Part shown: positions 7,951-14,875 of the stretch, one piece after another
How the letters are laid out: every line of letters starts with the position of its first letter
How positions within the stretch are numbered: position 1 is the first letter of the stretch
From: Streptomyces lanatus
Lineage (GTDB): Bacteria; Actinomycetota; Actinomycetes; Streptomycetales; Streptomycetaceae
DNA length: 64,000 nucleotides
Assembly (NCBI RefSeq): GCF_014655715.1
Contig: NZ_BNBM01000019.1
Location: 1-64,000 of the forward strand
Direction of reading: 5' to 3'
Translations under genes and position numbers: made by a program
The notes under the pieces: generated by a model
The model's database searches: none
What the model was told of the DNA's origin: nothing
The model's input: the letters and a program-made list of their open reading frames with translations, nothing else

Positions 7951-8556
7951 TCAGAACGTGACGTCCGAGCACGCGTAGAACGCGTTGCTGGTGTCGGCGA
8001 TCGTCCACACCGCGACGATCACATGGTGGCCGCTCAGCCCGGACGGCAGGGTGCCGCTGTGAGAGAGCGTGGACGGCGGCCGCTGCCCGTTGTACGGGAC
8101 GGTGAAGAACGGCGTGAGGTTGAGGTCGGAGCGGGACAGGTTGTGGTTCTGGTTCCAGCCCGGCTTGGTGACGTAGTACTTGAAGTCGGTCGTGGCGTGC
8201 ATCGCGGTGAACTGCCAGCGGAAGGTGTAGCTCTGACCGCCGTTCACCTTGGTGGTGGGCCACGCCCCGCCGGACGGGGTCTTCGGCGCGCTGAGCTGGG
8301 CGAACTGGCCCAGTCCCGCGTTGCATATCTGACCGTCGGCCGGACCGGAGCCGGGGAAGCCCTTCGGACCCTCGACGCTCTGCGGCTCCCACTGGATGGA
8401 GCCGCAGTTGGTCACGGTGCCGTTCTGGCAGAGCTTCTGCCGGCTGATGGGGAGGTCGGTGTAGCCGTGGCCGCTGGCGCCGCCGGTGGAGAGCACGATG
8501 GCCCCGGCCGTGGTCATGCCGAGCGCGGCGGCGTAGAGCTTGGTCTTTCTGCGCAT
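7951..8556 (-). CDS. lpmP: AA10 lytic polysaccharide monooxygenase (LpmP-like)
   Basis: Secreted copper enzyme of the AA10 family, 201 residues, which oxidatively cleaves crystalline chitin or cellulose-like glycans. The signal peptide ends so that His30 (in GASG-HGYTDLP) becomes the mature N-terminus. His30 and His120 (in FTAMHATTDFKYYVT) form the histidine brace, and the C-terminal AFYACSDVTF supplies the axial aromatic residue. There is no carbohydrate-binding module. The ATG at 8556 follows AGGAG. In S. coelicolor and S. lividans the LPMO beside cslA-glxA is called LpmP and is linked to glycan deposition at hyphal tips. A DasR-like operator lies about 50 bases upstream of the start. Confidence 0.93.
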   Translation of the reverse strand: MRRKTKLYAAALGMTTAGAIVLSTGGASGHGYTDLPISRQKLCQNGTVTNCGSIQWEPQSVEGPKGFPGSGPADGQICNAGLGQFAQLSAPKTPSGGAWPTTKVNGGQSYTFRWQFTAMHATTDFKYYVTKPGWNQNHNLSRSDLNLTPFFTVPYNGQRPPSTLSHSGTLPSGLSGHHVIVAVWTIADTSNAFYACSDVTF

Positions 8557-8608
8557 GCTGCTGCTCCTGGGAACGTGGGGGAAGTTCGGCGAGCTTGAGT
8601 GAGCTTGC

Positions 8609-8620
8609 AGGTCTAGACCA
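8609..8620. promoter_or_regulatory. DasR-type operator (dre-like) upstream of LPMO
   Basis: AGGTCTAGACCA; read on the gene's strand it is TGGTCTAGACCT, matching the DasR-responsive core TGGTCTAGACCA at 11 of 12 positions. It lies 53 bases upstream of the LPMO ATG. The same 12-mer type is known in chitinase promoters, so GlcNAc-dependent repression by DasR is a reasonable inference. Confidence 0.7.
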
Positions 8621-8681
8621 AGTCCCAGATTATTGCTGACTGTTGAACATGTCCATACCAATCACGGAACCTGTTCGGCAC

Positions 8682-9791
8682 TCACGGACCCTGTTCGCCG
8701 CGCCCCGCGCAGAACGCCACCGTCAAGTCCTTCACCAGCGCCTTGCGTTCGTAGTCGTCCAGCTCGACCAGGCCCCGCATGGTCAGCCGGGTCACCGTGT
8801 CCTCCACCGAGTCGACGACCGAGTTGACCATGGAGGCCCGGTCCTGGGCGTCCAGCGCGGCGATCCGGCGACGGTGTATGGCGGCGGCGACCTCGGGGGC
8901 GTACTCCACCCGGACCGGCCGGACCGAGAACACCTCCAGCCCCACCACCCCCGCGTCCCGCACCACCAACCGGGTCAACGCGTCCGCCGCCGCCTCGGCC
9001 GACCCCCGCACCGTGCCCGGCATCTCCACCGGCACCCGGGCCAGCGCCGCCTCGACGCACTCGCGCAGATACGTCTCGTGGTCCTCCACCCCGAGCGTCG
9101 CCCGCGCGGTGTCCTTCACCCGCCACACCACCAGGACGACGGCCCGCAGCGCGACCCCGTTGCCGTCGGCCGCCGGCATCGGCTCGCTGCGCCAGTGCCG
9201 CAGCCGTACGTCGACGCGGCGGCGCAGCAGCATCGGGTTGACCCACATGAGGCCGGTGCGTCTGACCGTCCCCCGGTACCGGCCGAACATCCCGAGCACC
9301 CAGGCCCGCCCGGTCCGCCCCCGCGCCAGCCCGCCGAGCCCGAACAGCCCCAGGGCCACGGCCCCCGCGTACGACGCCCACTGCGCCGGGCCGAGCCCCG
9401 CCCCGGTGGACACCGGGAGGCCGAGGGCATGCACCGCGGGCGACGGCAGCACCCCGCCCCACCACGAGGTGGCCAGACACCCGGCCGCCCCGCAGGCCCC
9501 CGCGAGCACCCCGGCCGCCCCGGGCAGCACCCGCGCGGACCGCTCCACCAGCTCCGGGTCGACCTGCGGTTCGGGCCGCGGCTTGGGCTGCACGGGCCGG
9601 CGCAGCCTCGGCTGCTCCCCCGTGCCTTGTCTGCGCGCCACGACCGTCGGTCTGAGCGGCACGGACACCGGGCCCGCCTCGTCGCGGAACAGCAGATGGA
9701 CGGGGATCTCGGTGGTCCCCTCGTTCTGGATCAGCCGTGTGGGCCGGGTGGGCCCCTCGGGCTCGGGCGTGGGAGAAGTGGTCGTGGTCAT
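8682..9791 (-). CDS. SPFH/Band 7 domain membrane protein
   Basis: 369-residue protein with a Pro/Arg-rich cytoplasmic N-terminus (about 1-85), two hydrophobic segments (about 88-110 and 130-155) and an SPFH/Band 7 domain from about 170 to 330, recognisable in GLMWVNPMLLRRRVDVRLRH and the later VEVPGTV-like and VRDAGVVGLEVFSVRPVRV regions. SPFH proteins organise membrane microdomains as flotillin-like scaffolds. It sits between the LPMO and the NlpC/P60 genes, next to cslA-glxA, so scaffolding of the polar glycan machinery is an attractive inference. The ATG follows GGAGCACCC. A 20-bp imperfect repeat with TCACGGA-CCTGTTCG-type copies spans its stop codon (8662-8699). Confidence 0.8.
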   Translation of the reverse strand: MTTTTSPTPEPEGPTRPTRLIQNEGTTEIPVHLLFRDEAGPVSVPLRPTVVARRQGTGEQPRLRRPVQPKPRPEPQVDPELVERSARVLPGAAGVLAGACGAAGCLATSWWGGVLPSPAVHALGLPVSTGAGLGPAQWASYAGAVALGLFGLGGLARGRTGRAWVLGMFGRYRGTVRRTGLMWVNPMLLRRRVDVRLRHWRSEPMPAADGNGVALRAVVLVVWRVKDTARATLGVEDHETYLRECVEAALARVPVEMPGTVRGSAEAAADALTRLVVRDAGVVGLEVFSVRPVRVEYAPEVAAAIHRRRIAALDAQDRASMVNSVVDSVEDTVTRLTMRGLVELDDYERKALVKDLTVAFCAGRGEQGP

Positions 9792-9889
9792 GGGTGCTCC
9801 AGCCTCCGCGCCAGATGCGTATGCCTAGCCGTGTACCTGTCCGTGCGCCTGTGCGTATGCGTCACACCGGTGGTTGCCGGGACACCGGG

Positions 9890-11281
9890 TCATGAGAAGA
9901 GCCGGCGCCAGGTCTCCGGGCCCGGATAGCCGTCCGCCGCGCCGCCCCGCCAGCCCTGGGTGCGCTGGAAGTCCTCGACGGCACGCCGGTCCGCCTCGCT
10001 CCAGCGCGGGTTCGGACCGGTCTTGTAGTGCCGGCCGAACCCCTTCTTCGTCAGCTGCTCGCCGAGCCGGGTGACGTACTCGTTGTCGGCGCCCGGCCGG
10101 AACATGGCCCGCCCCGGATAGCCCGGCACCCCGTGCGAGGCGGGCTGCTCGGGCACGCCCGGGGTCACGGCCGCCTCGGCCGGGATGTCCTTGCCCGCGC
10201 CCGACACCAACAGCGCCCAGGTCCCCGCCCCCGGCAGTCCGTCGGCGTCCTGCCCCTGCCAACCCTGCGCCAGCTGGAAGGCCTGGGTGGCCCTGCGGTC
10301 GGCCTCCGACCAGCGCGGGCCGGGGCCGACCGTGTAGTACCGGCCGGCGCCGCGCTCGACGAGAAGGCGGCCCAGCCGGGTGACGTGCTTGTTGTTGGCC
10401 CCCGGCCCGAAGTGCGCCCGTCCGGGGTAGACCGTGGGCCCCTTCGGATCCTCCGGCTTGCCGGCACCCTGCTGCCCGGTACCGGTCTCCTTGCCGGCTC
10501 CCTCACCCTCCCCCGTCTCCTTGCCCGCCCCTTCGCCCGTGCCCGTGCCCGTGCCCGTGAGCCCCTTGTAGCGGTAGGCGACATAGCGGTCGGAGTGCGT
10601 CCAATAGGCGTACGGGGTGGTCTTCCGGCGGGCGTGCGGAGGAGCCGCCTCGTAGGCGATGTAGTGGGTGTGCTTGTAGTCCGTCCAGCCGCCGAAAATG
10701 ACTACGTGCGAGCCTTTCTCGGGGTCCGCGGGATTATGGAACAGCAGAATGTCACCGGGTTGCAGATCCTCCTTGGAGATTCGTACGCCGTACTGGCCGA
10801 GGCTTCCGGTCCATTCGTTTCCGGGCAGACTCCAGGCCATCGAGACGAAGCCCGAACAGTCCTGTCGGTATCCGTCCGACCAGTACCTGGACATGCTGTA
10901 CGGCACCTTCGCGGCGACCCATTTCTTGGCCCGTTTGATGATCTCGGCACGGGTGGTCAAGGGTGCCTTGGCCCCGTCCGAGAGCTTGGCCGGCTTCCCG
11001 CCCGGGCCATGCAGCGGGGCCTTGCCGCCCTGGGGGGTCTGGGGCTCGTCACCTGCGGGGACGAGCTGTCGGTCGAGGGTGTGGGGGGCCGCCACGGCGG
11101 GTGCCGTGTGGCCTACGACGACGGTGGTGGAGGCGGCTGCGGCGAGAAGCAGCGCCCTATGGGCGGCGGGATGGCGGCCGGCCCGGGAATGTGGCAGGAC
11201 GCGTTGCCAGTGAGCGCATCCCGGGCAGTCGCAGTCACTCACCGGATCGAATTCCTCGAATACCGGAGTCCGAGCCTCCAT
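9890..11281 (-). CDS. NlpC/P60 peptidoglycan hydrolase with two wall-binding modules
   Basis: 463-residue secreted cell-wall protein. The N-terminal tail contains DCDCPGCAHW (about 16-25), a Cys-rich cytoplasmic motif ahead of the signal helix at about 42-65. The NlpC/P60-like domain spans about 110-245, with the catalytic Cys142 in DCSGF and a His192 in GSHVVIFGG. A low-complexity Gly/Thr/Glu linker at about 253-300 follows. Two homologous C-terminal modules then repeat PRWSEADRRA and DFQ..QGW, typical of Streptomyces peptidoglycan-binding repeats. It opens the LPMO-side gene string and could loosen wall peptidoglycan for glycan passage; that role is inferred from neighbours. Start chosen by GAGGGGAATCGC before the ATG. 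Confidence 0.85.
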   Translation of the reverse strand: MEARTPVFEEFDPVSDCDCPGCAHWQRVLPHSRAGRHPAAHRALLLAAAASTTVVVGHTAPAVAAPHTLDRQLVPAGDEPQTPQGGKAPLHGPGGKPAKLSDGAKAPLTTRAEIIKRAKKWVAAKVPYSMSRYWSDGYRQDCSGFVSMAWSLPGNEWTGSLGQYGVRISKEDLQPGDILLFHNPADPEKGSHVVIFGGWTDYKHTHYIAYEAAPPHARRKTTPYAYWTHSDRYVAYRYKGLTGTGTGTGEGAGKETGEGEGAGKETGTGQQGAGKPEDPKGPTVYPGRAHFGPGANNKHVTRLGRLLVERGAGRYYTVGPGPRWSEADRRATQAFQLAQGWQGQDADGLPGAGTWALLVSGAGKDIPAEAAVTPGVPEQPASHGVPGYPGRAMFRPGADNEYVTRLGEQLTKKGFGRHYKTGPNPRWSEADRRAVEDFQRTQGWRGGAADGYPGPETWRRLFS

Positions 11282-11467
11282 GCGATTCCCCTCACACTCC
11301 AGTTGGAAATGTCCGCGGCTGTACACACCGTCAGTTTCTCAACTGTCTTCCGGACTCGCATGTTGACGGTCCGAATGGTTTACAACGCCCCCGGCACCCC
11401 CTCCACCACCCCACCGACGCGGTCCGGAGCACCCCCGGAGCTCATGTAGAGTTAACGAGGTCAGCAG

Positions 11468-11541
11468 GCGCCGCTAGCTCAGTTGGTTAGAGCAGCTGAC
11501 TCTTAATCAGCGGGTCCGGGGTTCGAGTCCCTGGCGGCGCA
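11468..11541 (+). tRNA. tRNA-Lys(CTT), second copy
   Basis: Identical in sequence to the tRNA at 5480-5553: acceptor GCGCCGC/GCGGCGC, anticodon loop CTCTTAA, T-arm CGGGG TTCGAGT CCCTG, discriminator A, no encoded CCA. Its 3' half is duplicated 176 bp downstream. The two genes are in the same orientation about 6 kb apart, so homologous recombination could delete or invert-duplicate the LPMO-side genes. Confidence 0.97.
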
Positions 11542-11550
11542 CGGACGGTG

Positions 11551-11586
11551 AAGGCCCTTCGCAATCGCGGGGGGCCTTTGCTTTTG
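11551..11586 (+). terminator. tRNA-Lys terminator hairpin
   Basis: AAGGCCC at 11551-11557 pairs with GGGCCTT at 11572-11578, followed by TTGCTTTTG. It lies ten bases after the second tRNA-Lys and differs in sequence from the terminator of the first copy. Confidence 0.7.
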
Positions 11587-11642
11587 AGGTGAGGAGCCCC
11601 GAGGTCTTCGGGGCTCCCGAGGATTCCCGGGGCCCGCAGGGG

Positions 11643-11722
11643 CGGCTGGGGGTCCGGGGGTTATCCCCCGGGGGATGCAGCATCAGCGGGTCCGGGGTTC
11701 GAGTCCCTGGCGGCGCACGGAC
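11643..11722. repeat. second tRNA-Lys 3'-half duplication with hairpin
   Basis: Bases 11682-11722 repeat 11506-11546 exactly (41 bp): the tRNA from the anticodon-loop edge to its 3' end and nine bases beyond. Upstream is the same CCGGGGG-TTAT-CCCCCGG hairpin and GATGCAGCATC palindrome as at 5616-5660. The flanks differ from the first locus after about 11720, where a new G-rich hairpin AAGGGCCCCC...GGGGGGGCCTT (about 11731-11758) could act as another terminator. Confidence 0.8.
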
Positions 11723-11810
11723 AGACAGAGAAGGGCCCCCGCAGCTGGGGGGGGCCTTCTCTCATGCACGTGAAGGGCTGGTCCTGTGTTTGGCCGGATA
11801 CCCTCTGGCC

Positions 11811-12527
11811 ATGGCAGCTCGTGACCTGCAGGAACGGATCAAGAAGCTCATCATCGACCGTCGGCTGGCCTCCGGGGCCCCGTTGCCGACGGAGCCCGAG
11901 CTGATGGCTCACCTAGGGGCCAGTCGGAACTCCGTGCGTGAGGCGCTCAAGGGGTTGCAGGCCATGGGGATCGTGGAGATCAGGCACGGATTCGGGACGT
12001 ATGTCGGTGCGATGTCGCTCGCGCCGATGATCGAGGGGCTCGCCTTCCGCACCGTCGCGGGGCACTACCGCGGCGAGGACACCCTGCTCCAGCTGGTGCA
12101 GCTGCGGGAGGCCGTCGAGACCGGGCTGGTGTCGCGGCTCGCGGGGCGGATACCGGACGCCGATCTCGTTGAACTGGACGCGCTCGTCGGACGTATGGAG
12201 GAGCAGGCCGCGCTGGGCGGTGACGGGATCGCCGAGACCGACCGGGCGTTTCACGCCACTCTCTACCGGGGGCTCGACAACGCGCTGCTGGGTGAGGTCA
12301 TGGAGGCGTTCTGGGACGCCTTTCACCGGGTTCATACCGATCTCGGGGGCGCCCCGCAGGATCCCCTGGTCACCTGCCGGCAGCACCGGGAGATCGTGGA
12401 CGCGGTGCGGTCGGGCGACGCGATACGGGCGGAGGAGGCCATAAGAGAGCACTTCGGCAACATCCGCGCCCGCGTGTCCACAACGGGTACACAAGACCCC
12501 CACAGCTGCCACAATGAGCGCGTATGA
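11811..12527 (+). CDS. FadR-subfamily GntR transcriptional regulator
   Basis: 238-residue repressor-type protein. The winged HTH spans about residues 3-70 (LPTEPELMAHLGASRNSVRE then IVEIRHGFGTYV), and the all-helical FCD ligand domain spans about 85-225, with metal/ligand-type residues in TDRAFHATLY and CRQHREIVDAVRSGD. The ATG at 11811 has no ribosome binding site, but a TACCCT (-10-like) lies six bases upstream, so the transcript may be leaderless. It precedes cslA by 323 bases in the same direction and may regulate it; FCD-type regulators usually respond to carboxylic acids or sugar acids. The effector is unknown. Confidence 0.82.
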   Translation: MAARDLQERIKKLIIDRRLASGAPLPTEPELMAHLGASRNSVREALKGLQAMGIVEIRHGFGTYVGAMSLAPMIEGLAFRTVAGHYRGEDTLLQLVQLREAVETGLVSRLAGRIPDADLVELDALVGRMEEQAALGGDGIAETDRAFHATLYRGLDNALLGEVMEAFWDAFHRVHTDLGGAPQDPLVTCRQHREIVDAVRSGDAIRAEEAIREHFGNIRARVSTTGTQDPHSCHNERV

Positions 12528-12850
12528 CCGGTAAACACCTCGTTTCGCATCTTGCGATCATGCGGAGCGACGGAGACCCTGGGATGGGTTTACCAAGATG
12601 CTGCGGATACGCGGCAGTTGGGGGGCAAGAAGCCGGTTGCCGGTTTTTGCGGGGAGTAGGGGGCCCCGCTCATGACCACGTGCCGAGGGGGGCATGATGC
12701 AACCGGAAGGTCGCGTTTCCATGTCTAAGGTGTTGAAGATGTGGTGACTGCGGCCCACCACTGATACGCCTGTGAAGGTCGAGGGGGATCGACACAGTCG
12801 TACAAGGAACCGACAGACACGCAGATGACCTGCGTGTGGGGGGATGACTC
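12528..12850. other. intergenic region upstream of cslA
   Basis: This 323-bp gap holds no gene I can support. It contains short dyads such as GCGGGG...CCCCGC around 12655-12675, an A/T-richer patch around 12715-12745 that may hold a promoter, and a strong hairpin at 12818-12836 just before the cslA ribosome binding site. I looked for c-di-AMP and c-di-GMP riboswitch signatures and did not recognise any. Confidence 0.5.
12818..12836 (+). promoter_or_regulatory. hairpin abutting the cslA ribosome binding site
   Basis: CACGCAG at 12818-12824 and CTGCGTG at 12830-12836 form a perfect 7-bp stem with loop ATGAC. The Shine-Dalgarno run GGGGGGA begins two bases after the stem and is followed by the ATG at 12851. 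A stem placed here could affect ribosome loading or be a protein-binding site. Confidence 0.5.
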
Positions 12851-14875
12851 ATGACGTCGACGCCGACGGGCGCCCGGCAGAACTACGACCCGTCTCAGAC
12901 GACCCAGCTACGGGTGCCTTCGCAAACTCGGACCGGCACGTTCCGCAGAATCAAGAAGACGCTGCCGAAGTACGACTACGAGCACTACAGCCGGCTGGCC
13001 GGTCCCCTCACACAGCCCGACCCGAACAAGCCGTACCGGGTCGAGTACCGCTCGCTGATCTCGCAGGAGCCGCACCGGATCAGGGTCGCGCTGATGCTCG
13101 CCGCGGCTCCGATCCTCTCGCTGGTGCTGCTGTTCTGGCTGCTGCAGCCCGAGCACTGGACCGAACGGGACTATCCCGCCTTCGACTTCCTGCCGGCGCT
13201 CGACATCGTCATGCTCGTCTCGATCGGTCTGATCGAGTTCTTCCGCTGCATGAACGTGCTGTCCAACGCGCACGCCACCCTGGTCGCCCGCGACCCGATC
13301 CCGGTGGTCCCGGAGACCGGCACGAGAGTCGCCTTCCTCACCTCCTTCGTGCCCGGCAAGGAGCCGCTGGAGATGGTGACGAAGACCCTGGAGGCGGCCG
13401 TCAAGCTGCGCCACCGGGGCCTCATGCACGTCTGGCTGCTGGACGAAGGCGACGACCCCGAGGTCAAGGAGGTGTGCGCCAGGCTCGGCGTGCATCACTT
13501 CACCCGCAAGGGCGTCGCCAAGTGGAACCAGGCCAAGGGCCCGCACCGCGCCAAGACCAAGCACGGCAACTACAACGCCTGGCTGGACGCGCACGGCGAC
13601 GACTACGACTTCTTCGCCTCCGTCGACACCGACCATGTGCCGCTGCCCAACTACCTGGAGCGGATGCTCGGCTTCTTCCGCGACCCGAACGTCGGCTTCG
13701 TCATCGGCCCGCAGGTGTACGGCAACTACGACAATTTCGTCACCAAGGCCGCCGAGTCGCAGCAGTTCCTCTTCCACGCCCTCATCCAGCGCGCCGGCAA
13801 CAAGTACGGCTCCCCGATGTTCGTGGGTACGTCGAACGCCGTACGCATCAAGGCGCTGAAGCAGATCGGCGGCCTGTACGACTCGATCACCGAGGACATG
13901 GCGACGGGATTCGAGATCCACCGCCACAAGAACCCGGCGACGGGGAAGAAGTGGCGCTCGGTGTACACGCCGGACGTGCTGGCCGTCGGTGAGGGGCCGA
14001 GCGCCTGGACCGACTTCTTCACGCAGCAGATGCGCTGGTCGCGAGGGACGTACGAGACGATCCTCAAGCAGTACTGGAAGGGCTGGTACTCGCTGCCGCC
14101 GAGCAAGCTCTTCAACTACACGATGATGATCATCTTCTACCCGATGTCCGCCCTGAACTGGATCCTGGCCGCGCTGAGCTGTGCGCTGTTCCTGGGCCTG
14201 GGCGCCTCGGGTGTGAACATCGACCCGACGATCTGGCTGATGCTCTACGGCAACGCCTCCGCGCTCCAGATCGGCCTGTACGTCTGGAACCGCCGTCACA
14301 ACGTCTCACCGCACGAGCCCGAGGGCTCCGGCGGTGTGGCCGGCATGGTGATGTCCGCGCTGTCGGCGCCGCTGTACGCGAAGGCGCTGATCGACTCGAT
14401 GCTGCGCAAGAAGAGCAAGTTCGTGGTGACGCCGAAGGGCGACTCCGCGAGCCCCGACCGGTGGTTCGGGACCTTCCGCTACCACTGGTACTTCATCGCC
14501 ATCTTCGGCGCCTCGATCGCGGCCGGCTTCGTCTACGGGCACTCGCACCCCGCGATGATCACCTGGGCGACCTTCGCCATGCTGATCACGGCGACGCCGA
14601 TCTTCGCCTGGCGCTACATGCTGCGCCAGGAACGCAAGAAGCCCACCGCGACCGTCCCGGCCCAGACCGGACCGCAGGACGCGGTGACGCCGACGGCACC
14701 CGCCGGTCATGCGGGGCCGTACCAGCCACAGCCGCTGCCCACACAGCACGCGGGGCACGCCCCGCACGCCCAGCACAAGCCGAGCTGGGCCGCGTCGGGG
14801 TCGGGCGGCAGTGGCAGCGGCAATGACCAGACCATGCAGATCGCCCTTGGTGGACTTGGGGGACGTAAGGAATGA
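12851..14875 (+). CDS. cslA: cellulose synthase-like family 2 glycosyltransferase
   Basis: 674-residue integral-membrane processive glycosyltransferase that polymerises a cellulose-like beta-glucan at hyphal tips. Two N-terminal membrane segments (about 78-98 and 115-132) precede the GT2 domain with the substrate-binding DEGDD (198-202), DTDH (259-262), the catalytic-base TED (347-349) and QQMRW (392-396, the QxxRW motif). About four more membrane segments follow to about 590, then a Pro/His/Gln-rich cytoplasmic tail. No PilZ domain is visible, so c-di-GMP activation as in BcsA is not indicated. Start chosen by GGGGGGA seven bases before the ATG. The stop overlaps glxA as ATGA, implying coupled expression. 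In S. lividans CslA and GlxA act together. Confidence 0.95.
   Translation: MTSTPTGARQNYDPSQTTQLRVPSQTRTGTFRRIKKTLPKYDYEHYSRLAGPLTQPDPNKPYRVEYRSLISQEPHRIRVALMLAAAPILSLVLLFWLLQPEHWTERDYPAFDFLPALDIVMLVSIGLIEFFRCMNVLSNAHATLVARDPIPVVPETGTRVAFLTSFVPGKEPLEMVTKTLEAAVKLRHRGLMHVWLLDEGDDPEVKEVCARLGVHHFTRKGVAKWNQAKGPHRAKTKHGNYNAWLDAHGDDYDFFASVDTDHVPLPNYLERMLGFFRDPNVGFVIGPQVYGNYDNFVTKAAESQQFLFHALIQRAGNKYGSPMFVGTSNAVRIKALKQIGGLYDSITEDMATGFEIHRHKNPATGKKWRSVYTPDVLAVGEGPSAWTDFFTQQMRWSRGTYETILKQYWKGWYSLPPSKLFNYTMMIIFYPMSALNWILAALSCALFLGLGASGVNIDPTIWLMLYGNASALQIGLYVWNRRHNVSPHEPEGSGGVAGMVMSALSAPLYAKALIDSMLRKKSKFVVTPKGDSASPDRWFGTFRYHWYFIAIFGASIAAGFVYGHSHPAMITWATFAMLITATPIFAWRYMLRQERKKPTATVPAQTGPQDAVTPTAPAGHAGPYQPQPLPTQHAGHAPHAQHKPSWAASGSGGSGSGNDQTMQIALGGLGGRKE

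Noticed and set aside
11282..11467. c-di-AMP (ydaO) riboswitch ahead of the NlpC/P60 gene
   Set aside because: Streptomyces wall hydrolase genes often have one, but the conserved ydaO segments are not visible here.
12528..12850. riboswitch ahead of cslA
   Set aside because: I found no c-di-AMP, c-di-GMP, cobalamin or TPP core; only a short hairpin near the ribosome binding site.
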